A DNA stretch of 64,000 nucleotides from JAKPQE01 sp041397845. GTDB lineage: Bacteria; Pseudomonadota; Alphaproteobacteria; Rhizobiales; JAKPQE01. The position numbers were made by a program, and so were the translations under genes. Location: NCBI GenBank assembly GCA_041397845.1, contig JAWKVW010000003.1, positions 124,001 to 188,000 on the forward strand. The letters are read 5' to 3'. A model generated the notes under the pieces. That model made no database searches, was not told where the DNA came from, and saw nothing but the letters and a program-made list of their open reading frames with translations. Positions 16,821 to 25,187 of this stretch are shown one piece after another; positions within the stretch are counted from its first letter, which is position 1, and each line of letters begins with the position of its first letter.

Positions 16821-17615
16821 TTGGCGGCGATCGACAGGCAAGACGAGGCGATTGGCACGACAGGCGGCGCGCTGCGACAGGTCGGGTTGCCGGCGGCGGC
16901 GATCGTCACGCTGCTGCTTGTCTGGCAGGGCGCCGTCACGGTCTTCGCCATTCCCGCTTTCATCCTGCCCGGGCCCGTGCGGGTCGCGCAGGCGCTCGTC
17001 GGCAAGGCCGGGTTTCTCGCCGGCCATGCCATGGCCACCGGGTTCGAGATCGTCGCCGGGCTTGTCGCGGGCACGCTTGCCGGGGTCGTCACGGCGCTGC
17101 TGATGAGCCGGTTCCTCGCGGCCCGGCAGCTCCTCTATCCGCTGGTCGTCGTCAGCCAGGCGCTGCCGGTCTTTGCCATCGCGCCGCTGCTCGTGCTCTG
17201 GCTCGGCTACGGCCTTGCCTCGAAGGTGGCGATGGCGGCGATCATCATCTACTTCCCGATCGCCTCGGCCTTCTTCGACGGGCTCACAAGGACCGACCCC
17301 GGCCTTCTCGACCTTGCCCGGATTGCCGGGGCGAGCCGCCTGCAGACGCTGCTCACCATCAAGGTGCCGGCGGCGCTGCCCTCGCTCGGCTCGGGGCTGA
17401 AGGTCGCGGCCGCGGTGGCACCGATCGGCGCGGTCGTCGGCGAGTGGGTCGGCGCGTCGGAAGGGCTCGGCTTCATCATGCTGCATGCCAATGCGCGCAT
17501 GCAGACCGACGTCGTCTTCGCCGCGCTCGCGGTGCTGGCCATGCTCGCCCTCTTTTTCCGGTTCGCCGTTGACCGGCTGGTCGCCGCGACAATGCGATAC
17601 GAGGCGGGCAGCTAA
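16821..17615 (+). CDS. thiX: ABC transporter permease for thiamine precursor (ThiX-like)
   Basis: A 264-residue inner-membrane permease of the binding-protein-dependent type (SsuC/TauC/ThiX group) with about six hydrophobic segments and the cytoplasmic EAA-like loop LDLARIAGASRLQTLLTIKVPAALP (about 155-180), the docking site for an ATPase. Start: TTG at 16821, eight bases after GGGAG; no better ATG is seen. Control by the TPP riboswitch and the adjacent NMT1/THI5-type binding protein point to uptake of a hydroxymethylpyrimidine or formylaminopyrimidine precursor of thiamine. The ATP-binding subunit is not encoded nearby. Confidence 0.82.
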   Translation: MAAIDRQDEAIGTTGGALRQVGLPAAAIVTLLLVWQGAVTVFAIPAFILPGPVRVAQALVGKAGFLAGHAMATGFEIVAGLVAGTLAGVVTALLMSRFLAARQLLYPLVVVSQALPVFAIAPLLVLWLGYGLASKVAMAAIIIYFPIASAFFDGLTRTDPGLLDLARIAGASRLQTLLTIKVPAALPSLGSGLKVAAAVAPIGAVVGEWVGASEGLGFIMLHANARMQTDVVFAALAVLAMLALFFRFAVDRLVAATMRYEAGS

Positions 17616-17704
17616 CGGAATTGCCGCCCGGCGCCGGTCGGCCCGGGCAATGTCTCCAGCGTCGGCGGCTCGATGGCCGCCACCCTTGAACAGGAACTCA
17701 TCGA

Positions 17705-18640
17705 ATGCGTCATGCCCTCCTTCTTCTTTCGCTGCTGCTTGCCCTCAGCCAGCCGGCCGTTGCCGCCGAGAAGCTGACCGTGCTTCTCGACTGGTTCGTC
17801 AACCCCGATCACGTGCCGCTGGTGATCGCCGAGGAGAAGGGCTACTTCGCCGATGCCGGGCTCGAGGTCGAGCTTGTCGCGCCGGCCGATCCGGCGCTGC
17901 CGCCGAAGCTCGTCGCGGCCGGGCAGGCGGACATTGCGGTGACCTATCAGCCGAACCTGCATCTCGACGTGCACGAGGGGCTGCCGCTGGTGCGCATCGG
18001 CACGCTCGTCGAGACGCCGCTCAACTCGCTCGTCGTGCTCGCCGACGGACCGGTCAAGACGCTTGCCGACCTCAAGGGGCGCACGGTCGGCTTCTCGGTC
18101 GGCGGCTTCGAGGATGCGGTGCTCGGCCTGATGCTGGAGGGCGTCGGGCTCAGCCTTGCCGACGTCAAGCTCGTCAACGTCAATTTCAGCCTGTCGCCGT
18201 CGCTGATCTCGGGTCAGGTCGATGCCGTCATTGGCGCCTTCCGGAACTTCGAGCTCAACCAGATGGAGATCGAGGGCAAGCCGGGCCTTGCCTTCTATCC
18301 GGAGGAAAACGGCGTGCCGGCCTATGACGAGCTGATCTTCGCGGCGCGAAAGGACGAGGCCGGCAGCGCGAAGATGCAGGCGTTCATGGCGGCGGTCGAG
18401 CGGGCGACGATCTTTGCCACCAACCATCCCGAGGAGGCGCTGGCGCTGTTCGTCAAGGCGCATCCCGATCTCGACGACGAACTCAACCGGCGCGCCTTTG
18501 CCGCGACGATGCCGCGCTTTGCCAAGCGGCCGGCGGCGCTCGATACCGGGCGCTATCAGCGGTTCGCGGAATTCCTGAAGTCGCGGGGGCTGATCGCGAC
18601 GGTGCCGCCGGTCTCCGACTACGCGATCGAGCCGCGCTGA
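17705..18640 (+). CDS. thiY: NMT1/THI5-like substrate-binding protein (ThiY-like)
   Basis: A 311-residue periplasmic binding protein. A signal peptide (about 1-21, ending at PAVAA) is followed by the THI5/NMT1-like fold, starting with KLTVLLDWFVNPDHVPLVIAEEKGYF, the motif by which this family contacts pyrimidine ligands. Later segments (DLKGRTVGFS, AVIGAFRNFELNQ, GVPAYDELIF) are typical of ThiY, the formylaminopyrimidine binder. It is the second gene of the riboswitch-controlled unit, 89 bp after the permease. The exact ligand is inferred, not proven. Confidence 0.85.
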   Translation: MRHALLLLSLLLALSQPAVAAEKLTVLLDWFVNPDHVPLVIAEEKGYFADAGLEVELVAPADPALPPKLVAAGQADIAVTYQPNLHLDVHEGLPLVRIGTLVETPLNSLVVLADGPVKTLADLKGRTVGFSVGGFEDAVLGLMLEGVGLSLADVKLVNVNFSLSPSLISGQVDAVIGAFRNFELNQMEIEGKPGLAFYPEENGVPAYDELIFAARKDEAGSAKMQAFMAAVERATIFATNHPEEALALFVKAHPDLDDELNRRAFAATMPRFAKRPAALDTGRYQRFAEFLKSRGLIATVPPVSDYAIEPR

Positions 18641-18650
18641 CGGCGGGACG

Positions 18651-18680
18651 GACGAGCCCGGGTCAGGAGCGGGGCTCGTC
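18651..18680. terminator. Hairpin between convergent genes
   Basis: A 9-bp perfect inverted repeat GACGAGCCC / GGGCTCGTC lies between the thiY-like stop and the response-regulator stop and overlaps the latter. It could terminate both convergent transcripts; no U-tracts are evident. Confidence 0.35.
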
Positions 18681-19181
18681 GACGAACTGGGTGCCGGTCT
18701 GGCGCCGCTCCGGCCCCTTGTAGTTGGGGTCGTTCTTGCGGCGCCGGTCGGGACCGAAATAGGTCGCGGTCTTGACGAAGGGGCGCGGGTGCATGACCAC
18801 CTCGAACACCCGTTCGTAAAGATCGCGGGCGCAGACCGGCTTCTTCAGGAATTCGGTGACGCCGGCGTCGCGGGCCTGTTCGACCCGCCGGCGCTCGGTG
18901 TAGGCGGTCAGCATGATGATCGGCACATAGCGGTTGCCGCTGTCGCGGGCCGAGCGGACGAGCTGGGTGAACTCGATGCCGTTCAGCGTTTCGAGGGCAT
19001 AGTCGACGATGACGGCGTCGATCGGGTAGCGGTTCAGCTCCTCGAGGCCGGACTCGGCGTCGTGCGCCTCGCGGATCCGGTGGGCGCCGAAGCCGCGCAG
19101 CATGGTCTTGATGATCGACAGCATGTGGTTGTTGTCGTCGATCACCAGAAAGGTCAGGTCTTTCAAATCTATCGGCGTCAT
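18663..19181 (-). CDS. Single-domain response regulator (CheY-like)
   Basis: A 172-residue protein with one receiver domain (about 8-128): acidic pair in FLVIDDNNHM, phosphoacceptor Asp in AVIVDYALE, the switch Thr in IIMLTAYTE and Lys in FLKKPV. The C-terminal ~45 residues are basic (DRRRKNDPNYKGPERRQ) without a DNA-binding fold; such tails occur in alphaproteobacterial signalling adaptors. The start is set at the ATG of MTPIDLKDL, four bases after the stop of the EAL gene, so the two are cotranscribed. The partner histidine kinase is not in the window. Confidence 0.88.
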   Translation of the reverse strand: MTPIDLKDLTFLVIDDNNHMLSIIKTMLRGFGAHRIREAHDAESGLEELNRYPIDAVIVDYALETLNGIEFTQLVRSARDSGNRYVPIIMLTAYTERRRVEQARDAGVTEFLKKPVCARDLYERVFEVVMHPRPFVKTATYFGPDRRRKNDPNYKGPERRQTGTQFVDEPRS

Positions 19182-19185
19182 CGCG

Positions 19186-20814
19186 TCATCCGCCGGCAGT
19201 TGCCGCCACGGCCGTGAGCCGGGTGGCATCGATGGGAATCGGGTGACCGAAAGCGGGACCCTGGCCGTGGCTGAGGCCGCGTGCGGCGAGATTGGCGGCG
19301 AGCGCCAGGGAATCGACCTGCATCGCCGTCGTCGCGATCGAGAGGCGGCTGGCGTAACCGATCATGGCCTCGAGCAGCGCGGCGTTGCGCGGCGACCTGG
19401 GCGCGGACCGCAGCCACTGGCCGGCAAACTTGATCTCATCAAAGGCCAATCCCTGAAGGTGGTGGAGCGAGGCGGCGCTGGTGCCGAACCGGTCAAGGGT
19501 GACGCCGGCGCCAAGGCCTTTCAGAACCTCGAATGCATCGGAGAGCCTGTCAAGATTGATGACGGATTCCTCGATGCAGACTTCGAAGACAAGGCGGCCG
19601 GGATCGCCGGGGCCGGCGGAGAGAAGGTCCGACAGGCCGGCCATGACGTCGTCGCGAAGCAGCGATTCGGCCATGATGTTGGTGCCGACCCGGGTTGCCT
19701 TGCGGCCCATGGTCGAGGCGATATAGGCCATGGCGTAGCCGGCCATGGCGAGGTCGAACTGGTAGACGGCGCCGAGCTTTTCGGCAAAGCGATGGTGGTT
19801 TTCCGGGGCATCGGCCGCCGGCTGGCGCACCAGAAGCTCGATGCGGGCGGTCGCATGGTCGTCGAGCGAGACGATGGGCATGGCGACGAGCTGCAAGTCG
19901 CCGCCGGCGATGGCACGGCCGAGGGCGCCGTCGCCGCGCATCACTTCGGTGGTGCGGCGGGCGAGGGTCGTGGCGAGGGCGGACAGGTCCGGCGCGACGG
20001 AATCGCGGGCGGCGAACTCGTGGATGCCGTAGATGGCGGCCCGGACCGCCTCGTCGACGCGCAGGCGCGGGTTGATGGCCAGCGTCACGGCCTCCGGTTC
20101 GCCGTCCTCGCCGCCGCCGACAATGGCGGCGAGCATTTCGGCGATGGTGTCGGCTGAGGTCGAGGAGGCATGGACAAGGCCGAAGCGACCGGTGCCGACG
20201 GTGGCGGCGGCGTCGATGAAGGCCTGGCAGCGCAGGGCGGCACCGAGGTCGGCAAGGACTTCGTCGTCGGGCGCGCCGCTTTCCCAGTCGAAATGGAAAA
20301 AGCTGATCGCCATCGGCGGCCGGGCCGAGCCGAGGCGGCGGATATAGGCCGAGACCGATTCGGTGAAGGCCTCGAGGCCGAGGAGGCCGCTGACCGGATC
20401 GCGCTCGCCGGTCATGCGGTGAAGCGCGGCGCCCTCGCTGCCGGAGACGGCGATGCTCAAGGGCCGATCCGGGCCGGGCATGCGGAAGGCGTTTACGACG
20501 ACCGGGGCGGCGCCCCGGCCGGGCGGCAGGTCCATCTGCAGCGGGCCGCGGCGATGGCCTTCGGGAACGGAAGTCGTCAGGTAGCGCAGGACGGCGCGAT
20601 CGCTTCCGGCAAAGAGCCCGGCGGCGGACTGGCCGACGAGCTCGCCGGTGTCGACGCCGACGGTCGACAGGCCGGCGCCGATGGCATAGCGAATCGTGCC
20701 GTTGCCGTCGACCTCGAGAAGGAGGTCGCCGACGGCAAAGGCCAGCGCCATGAAGCGGTCGCGCTGCTGTTTCACGTCCTTGTCCATCGCGGCGTCGAAA
20801 AATCCGTCAGACAC
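19186..20814 (-). CDS. Degenerate EAL-domain protein with PAS-like N-terminus
   Basis: A 542-residue cytosolic protein. The N-terminal ~110 residues look like a PAS sensor (LLLEVDGNGTIRYAIGAG). A degenerate GGDEF-like middle region (about 135-225; DPVSGLLGLEAF) lacks the GGDEF signature. The C-terminal EAL-like domain is about 290-535. Catalytic positions are altered: the EAL motif reads ELLVR, the DDFG metal motif reads LDRFGT, and the substrate lysine segment is EIKFAG. It therefore probably binds or senses cyclic di-GMP, or acts as a protein adaptor, rather than hydrolysing it. Start: GTG at 20814 (AGGT just upstream); ATG at 20787 is an alternative. Operon with the downstream response regulator. 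Confidence 0.85.
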   Translation of the reverse strand: MSDGFFDAAMDKDVKQQRDRFMALAFAVGDLLLEVDGNGTIRYAIGAGLSTVGVDTGELVGQSAAGLFAGSDRAVLRYLTTSVPEGHRRGPLQMDLPPGRGAAPVVVNAFRMPGPDRPLSIAVSGSEGAALHRMTGERDPVSGLLGLEAFTESVSAYIRRLGSARPPMAISFFHFDWESGAPDDEVLADLGAALRCQAFIDAAATVGTGRFGLVHASSTSADTIAEMLAAIVGGGEDGEPEAVTLAINPRLRVDEAVRAAIYGIHEFAARDSVAPDLSALATTLARRTTEVMRGDGALGRAIAGGDLQLVAMPIVSLDDHATARIELLVRQPAADAPENHHRFAEKLGAVYQFDLAMAGYAMAYIASTMGRKATRVGTNIMAESLLRDDVMAGLSDLLSAGPGDPGRLVFEVCIEESVINLDRLSDAFEVLKGLGAGVTLDRFGTSAASLHHLQGLAFDEIKFAGQWLRSAPRSPRNAALLEAMIGYASRLSIATTAMQVDSLALAANLAARGLSHGQGPAFGHPIPIDATRLTAVAATAGG

Positions 20815-20920
20815 ACCTGCAGGAATTGTCCCTGTTCAACGTCTAATACGCGGTAAACCGCGGATCGGTTTGTCGCGGCGGGACGACAATTCGAAACGGG
20901 GGGGGGCCCGGTGGTCGCGG

Positions 20921-20950
20921 TTGACATCGGCAAGGGGCGAACCTATGGTC
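20921..20950 (+). promoter_or_regulatory. Predicted rpmJ promoter
   Basis: TTGACA (20921-20926) and TATGGT (20945-20950) are spaced 18 bp apart and lie about 115 bp upstream of the L36 start, giving a likely start of transcription near 20957. Confidence 0.5.
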
Positions 20951-21066
20951 CGCGCGATCCGGCGTGGCCTGTCGAGGCGGGCGCGCCGTTCCTTATTCCC
21001 GGCACTGCCAGATCGCAGGAATGCCTTGCAGATCGACGGTGCCCGAGAGACCGCAGGAATAGTCCG

Positions 21067-21192
21067 ATGAAGATCAAGAACTCGCTGAAGTCGCTGCTCG
21101 GCCGCCATCGCGCCAACCGCCTCGTGCGCCGCAAGGGCCGCGTCTACATCATCAACAAGACCAATCCGCGCTACAAGGCTCGCCAGGGCTAA
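21067..21192 (+). CDS. rpmJ: 50S ribosomal protein L36, cysteine-free type
   Basis: A 41-residue L36 of the zinc-free (C-minus, YkgO-like) type: MKIKNSLKSLLGRHRANRLV start, basic throughout, ending NPRYKARQG, with none of the four zinc ligands (Cys/His) of the C-plus form. The ATG at 21067 was chosen because it gives the exact family start; in-frame codons upstream are not conserved. The gene stands alone with its own promoter, as is typical of this form in alphaproteobacteria, where it is commonly the only L36. Confidence 0.93.
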   Translation: MKIKNSLKSLLGRHRANRLVRRKGRVYIINKTNPRYKARQG

Positions 21193-21273
21193 GCCCGCGA
21201 CCTTCGATGCGGCGTGATTTGCGCGTCCGGCGGCTTTGACCGCTCCGGGCGCGTTACGCTATTGTCGCCTGCC

Positions 21274-21882
21274 ATGATGCAGCGGCTTTGCCTCCTCCTT
21301 CTGGTTCTCGTCCTTGGCGGCTTCAGCTCCGCCACGGTGCAGGATCGCGCCGCCGACGAGCCCGCGGGCATCGCCGAGGCGGGCGAACCGGGCGACCTCG
21401 GCGATCTCCCGCTCGACGAACTGTTCGGCAAGCTCGCCGCCGCCCGTGACGAGGCGGAGGCGCAGGGCGTCGAGGTGGTCATCCGGGCGCGGTGGCTGCA
21501 GGCCGGCGGCGACACCATCGCGCTTTTGATGTCGCGGGTGATGGATGCGATCTTCACGCAGGACTACGGCCTCGCGCTCGACCTGCTCGACGCGGTGACC
21601 CAGCTCGATCCCGATTATGCCGAGGCGTGGAGCCAGCGGGCGACGATCCACTATCTCGAGGATGATTTCGGCAAGGCGCTGGCTGAGCTGGAGCGGGCGC
21701 TGGCACTCGATCCGCGCCATTTCGGCGCCCTCGCGGACATGGGACTGGTGCTGAAGGCGATTGGCGAGGACGCGCGCGCCTTCGCGTTCCTCGAGCGGGC
21801 GCTGGCGCTCAACCCTTATCTGAAAGAGGCACGCAAGGCCCGCGACGAACTCGCGCCGGACATTCTCGGCCGCGACATCTGA
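21274..21882 (+). CDS. TPR-repeat exported protein
   Basis: A 202-residue protein with an N-terminal signal peptide (MMQRLCLLLLVLVLGGFSSA) and about three tetratricopeptide repeats from residue ~85 to 190 (for example PDYAEAWSQRATIHYLEDD and PRHFGALADMGLVLKAIGE). It is probably periplasmic and mediates protein contacts; no enzyme motif is seen. Similar short TPR proteins are common in alphaproteobacteria without known function. Convergent with pyk, 24 bp apart. Confidence 0.85.
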   Translation: MMQRLCLLLLVLVLGGFSSATVQDRAADEPAGIAEAGEPGDLGDLPLDELFGKLAAARDEAEAQGVEVVIRARWLQAGGDTIALLMSRVMDAIFTQDYGLALDLLDAVTQLDPDYAEAWSQRATIHYLEDDFGKALAELERALALDPRHFGALADMGLVLKAIGEDARAFAFLERALALNPYLKEARKARDELAPDILGRDI

Positions 21883-21906
21883 GGCTTGCTGGCAGGTTGT
21901 CCGCCG

Positions 21907-23343
21907 TCAGAGGCCGGCGAAGCCGTCCGTCCCGACATAGGAAATGCGCAGCATGTTGGTCGCGCCGGGGGTGCCAAAGGGCACGCCGGCAACGATGATG
22001 ATGCGCTGGCCGGCGCGGGCAAAACCTTCCTGGAAAGCAATGCGGCAGGCGCGGTCGACCATGTCGTCGACGTCGCGGGCGTCCTCGCTCTGCACCGAGT
22101 GCACACCCCAGACGAGGGCGAGGCGGCGGGCCGTGCGCGGATTGGGCGACAGGGCGATGATCGGGGTCTGCGGTCGCTCGCGGGCGGTGCGTAGCGCGGT
22201 CGCGCCCGACGCGGTGTAGCAGACGACGCCGGCGAGGCGGAGCGTCTCGGCGATCTGGCGGGCGGCGGCGGAAATCGCGTCGGCGCCGGTCGCCTCGGGA
22301 TCGGTGCGCTGGGCGTGGATGATGGTGCGGTAGTTGGCGTCGCGCTCGACCTCGGCGGCGATGCGGTTCATCGTCTCGACGGCCTCGAGCGGATACTGGC
22401 CGGCAGCCGATTCGGCCGACAGCATGACGGCGTCGGCACCCTCGAAGACGGCGGTGGCAACGTCGGAGACCTCGGCGCGGGTCGGCACCGGCGCGGTGAT
22501 CATCGATTCCAGCATCTGGGTGGCGACGACGACCGGCTTGCCGGCGCGGCGGGCGGCGCGGGTGATGCGCTTCTGGATGCCTGGCACCTGCTCGAGGGGC
22601 ATCTCGACGCCAAGATCGCCGCGCGCGACCATCAGGGCGTCGGCGAGCTCGATGATCTCGTCGAGCTTCTGGACGGCCTGGGGCTTTTCGATCTTGGCGA
22701 GGATAGAGGCGAAGCCACGGGTGATCTTGCGAACCTCGGCGATGTCGTCGGGGCGCTGGATGAAGGACAGGGCGACCCAGTCGATGCCGGCGTTGAGGGC
22801 GGCCTCGAGGTCGCGGCGGTCCTTCTCGGTGAGCGCGCCGAAAGCGAGGGTCGTGTCCGGGACGCTGATGCCCTTGCGGTCGGAGAGCTTGCCGCCGACG
22901 ACGACTTCGGTCACCGCCGAGCGGCCGTCGTTCGACAGGGTCTTCAGGCGGATGCGGCCATCGTCGAGCAGCAGGGTGTGGCCGGCCTCGAGAGCGGCGA
23001 AGATTTCGGGATGGGGAACGCAGACGCGCTCCTGCGTGCCGGCATTGCGGTCGAGGTCGATCGTGAACCGGTCGCCGCGCTTCAGCATCACCGGGCCATC
23101 GGCGAACTCGCCGACGCGCAGCTTCGGTCCCTGCAGGTCGACGAGAATGCCGATCGGGCGGCTGGCGGCTTCCTCGACGGCGCGAATGCGGGCGACGAGG
23201 GTGCGCAGCATGTCATGGCTGGTGTGGCTCATGTTGATGCGGAAGACGTCCGCACCGGCCCTCTGCAGGGCTTCGATCATGGTCTGATCGGAGGAAGAGG
23301 GCCCCAGCGTTGCAAGGATCTTGACGTTGCGGGCCCGCCTCAT
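21907..23343 (-). CDS. pyk: Pyruvate kinase
   Basis: Pyruvate kinase converts phosphoenolpyruvate and ADP to pyruvate and ATP at the end of glycolysis. The 478-residue protein is complete. Visible motifs: RNVKILATLGPSS start, INMSHTSH, the active-site lysine segment ILAKIEKPQAV (about 215-225), MVARGDLGVEMP, and the ESMITAPVPTRAEVSDVATAVFEG region (split here as ESMITAPVPTRAEVSDV then FEGADAVMLS). The C-terminal allosteric domain is present (CYTASGATAL, IIALSPN). Its start codon overlaps the DUF1036 gene stop by four bases. Confidence 0.96.
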   Translation of the reverse strand: MRRARNVKILATLGPSSSDQTMIEALQRAGADVFRINMSHTSHDMLRTLVARIRAVEEAASRPIGILVDLQGPKLRVGEFADGPVMLKRGDRFTIDLDRNAGTQERVCVPHPEIFAALEAGHTLLLDDGRIRLKTLSNDGRSAVTEVVVGGKLSDRKGISVPDTTLAFGALTEKDRRDLEAALNAGIDWVALSFIQRPDDIAEVRKITRGFASILAKIEKPQAVQKLDEIIELADALMVARGDLGVEMPLEQVPGIQKRITRAARRAGKPVVVATQMLESMITAPVPTRAEVSDVATAVFEGADAVMLSAESAAGQYPLEAVETMNRIAAEVERDANYRTIIHAQRTDPEATGADAISAAARQIAETLRLAGVVCYTASGATALRTARERPQTPIIALSPNPRTARRLALVWGVHSVQSEDARDVDDMVDRACRIAFQEGFARAGQRIIIVAGVPFGTPGATNMLRISYVGTDGFAGL

Positions 23344-23831
23344 TGTTCACTCGTTCCTTGCTGGGTGGGCTCGGTGAGCTGCACGGTCCAGCTCGACTGC
23401 TCGCCGGTGTCTATCTCGAAGAAGCCCGTCCGTTCATAGCCGCGGGCGACGCAGTCCTCGATGCCGTTGATCGTGAACATCTTGTCGCGCGTGCACATGA
23501 ACGCCTTGCCGCCCCATTCGCCGCCATTGTCCACGTCAATGGCGTAGATGTAGTAGAAGCGGGAGACCAGTGTGCCGGCCAACAGCGTCTCGCAGGCATT
23601 GCCGTCGAGATTCCACCAGCCCTCGGTCGTCCAGCCGTTCGCATCCTTATAGCCAATTGCGACGCTGACATGACTGCCGGTCTTGTTGCAGAGGCGCAAG
23701 TCGGCCCTGGCGGCGCCGGTTGCGAAAAACAGCGTCGCGAGTGCCACCGCGAAGAGGACCGGCAGCCGTCCGCCACGGCCGCCCAGCCGCGACTTCCACC
23801 AAGCCGCTTCTACCGGTCGAGCTGTGGACAT
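23340..23831 (-). CDS. DUF1036 exported protein
   Basis: A 163-residue protein of the DUF1036 family, common next to pyruvate kinase in alphaproteobacteria. An N-terminal hydrophobic signal segment (PVLFAVALATLFFATGAARA) is followed by the domain start DLRLCNKTGSHVSVAIGYKD. Further family features include conserved tryptophans (GWTTEGWWNLDGNACETLL), a cysteine pattern (Cys in RLCN, ACE, FMC and EDC), and FYYIYAIDVD. Start placed at MSTARP; a Met seven codons upstream is possible. Predicted periplasmic; its function is unknown. Translationally coupled to pyk by a 4-bp overlap. Confidence 0.88.
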   Translation of the reverse strand: MSTARPVEAAWWKSRLGGRGGRLPVLFAVALATLFFATGAARADLRLCNKTGSHVSVAIGYKDANGWTTEGWWNLDGNACETLLAGTLVSRFYYIYAIDVDNGGEWGGKAFMCTRDKMFTINGIEDCVARGYERTGFFEIDTGEQSSWTVQLTEPTQQGTSEQ

Positions 23832-23867
23832 TCGTCTTCCGTCGAGAGCCAAATCATTATCTCGCGC

Positions 23868-25175
23868 TTATTGGCCGTCCCGGCCGATGCTGTCAACGAT
23901 GACCGCCCGGAAATCGTTCACGTTGGTATAAGTCGGGCCGGTTTCCACAAGCGCGCCGAGAGCGCCAAGGAAGCCCGCGGAATTGTTTTCCATCAGCGCC
24001 GTGTCCGGATTGAGGCCGAGGGCGGCGGCTTTTTCCAAAAGGCCGGGCAGGGCGATGCCGCCGGCCGGGTCGTCCGGCCGGCCGATGCCGCCGTCGGTGC
24101 CGTCGGTGTCGACCGCCAGAACGGCGATTGCCGGATCGTCATTCGCGGCGAGCGCAGCGGCGAGCACATATTCCTGATTGGGACCGCCGGTGCCATTGCC
24201 GCGCACGGTGACGGTCGCCTCGCCGCCGGAGAGGAAAAGCACGCGCCGCCCGGCTGTCGCCGCCGCACGGGCGCGGGCGATGTGGTCGCGGGCAAGGTCG
24301 CGGGCCTCGCCCTCGAGGGCATCGCCGAGGTTGACGACCTCATAGCCGGCGGCGATCGCATGCCGGGTCGCGGCGGCAAGGGCGTCGGCCGGGCGGGCGA
24401 TGATATCGTAGGTGCTGTCCCTGAAGACGGCGTCGCCGGGCTTCGGCGTTTCATTGGCCGGATCGGCAAGGGCGCCGGCGATGGTCATCGATGGCGTCAG
24501 GCGATGGCGGGCGAGGACGGCTGCGGCATCGGCCAGCGTCGTCGGGTCAGGGACGGTCGGGCCGGAGGCGATGACGACCGGGTCGTCGCCGGGCACGTCC
24601 GAGATGGCGAGTGTCACCAGCCGGGCCGGGCTTGCGGCGGCGGCGAGGCGGCCGCCCTTGATGGCGGAGAGGTGGCGGCGGACGGTGTTGATCTCGCCGA
24701 TGGTCGCGCCGGATTTCAGCAGCGCCCGGGTGAGGGCCTGCTTTTCTTCGAGCGAGACGCCCGGCGCGGGGGCGACCCAGTTGGCCGAGCCGCCGCCGGA
24801 CAGGAGCACGAGGACGAGATCATCCGGCCCGGCAGAGCGGGCAAGGCGCAGGGCTGTCTGCGTCGCCGCTATGCCGGCAGCGTCCGGCACCGGGTGGCCG
24901 GCCTCGATGACCGGAATGTGCCGGGTCGGCAGGCCGTAGCCATGGCGGGTGACGGCGATGCCGGCGAGCCGCGCCGGCGGCAGGCCAAGGGCGTCGACGT
25001 AGTGATGTTCGGCGACGGCTGCCATGCGGGCGGCGGCCTTGCCGGCGGCGAGGATGACGACATTGCCGGTTGCGGGCGGGGTCGGCAGCCGGGCCGGCAG
25101 GACGGTCGCCGCGTCGACCGCCGCGATGGCGGTCTGCATCAGTTCGAGGAGGAAATCGCGGCGTCGATCCGTCAT
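23868..25175 (-). CDS. gckA: Glycerate 2-kinase (MOFRL family)
   Basis: A 435-residue glycerate 2-kinase of the GckA/TtuD family (older name hydroxypyruvate reductase). It phosphorylates D-glycerate to 2-phosphoglycerate and so feeds the pyruvate kinase step encoded next door. Family hallmarks: the N-terminal NVVILAAGKAAARMA (about 39-53), VLLSGGGSANW with its Gly/Ser loop (about 130-140), and the C-terminal MOFRL domain with FLSGGEATVTVRG and AVDTDGTDGGIG. It is used in the serine cycle, glyoxylate or tartrate metabolism; which one applies here cannot be told. The next gene downstream is the DUF1036-pyk pair. Confidence 0.92.
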   Translation of the reverse strand: MTDRRRDFLLELMQTAIAAVDAATVLPARLPTPPATGNVVILAAGKAAARMAAVAEHHYVDALGLPPARLAGIAVTRHGYGLPTRHIPVIEAGHPVPDAAGIAATQTALRLARSAGPDDLVLVLLSGGGSANWVAPAPGVSLEEKQALTRALLKSGATIGEINTVRRHLSAIKGGRLAAAASPARLVTLAISDVPGDDPVVIASGPTVPDPTTLADAAAVLARHRLTPSMTIAGALADPANETPKPGDAVFRDSTYDIIARPADALAAATRHAIAAGYEVVNLGDALEGEARDLARDHIARARAAATAGRRVLFLSGGEATVTVRGNGTGGPNQEYVLAAALAANDDPAIAVLAVDTDGTDGGIGRPDDPAGGIALPGLLEKAAALGLNPDTALMENNSAGFLGALGALVETGPTYTNVNDFRAVIVDSIGRDGQ

Positions 25176-25187
25176 CTCGTCCGTTCG

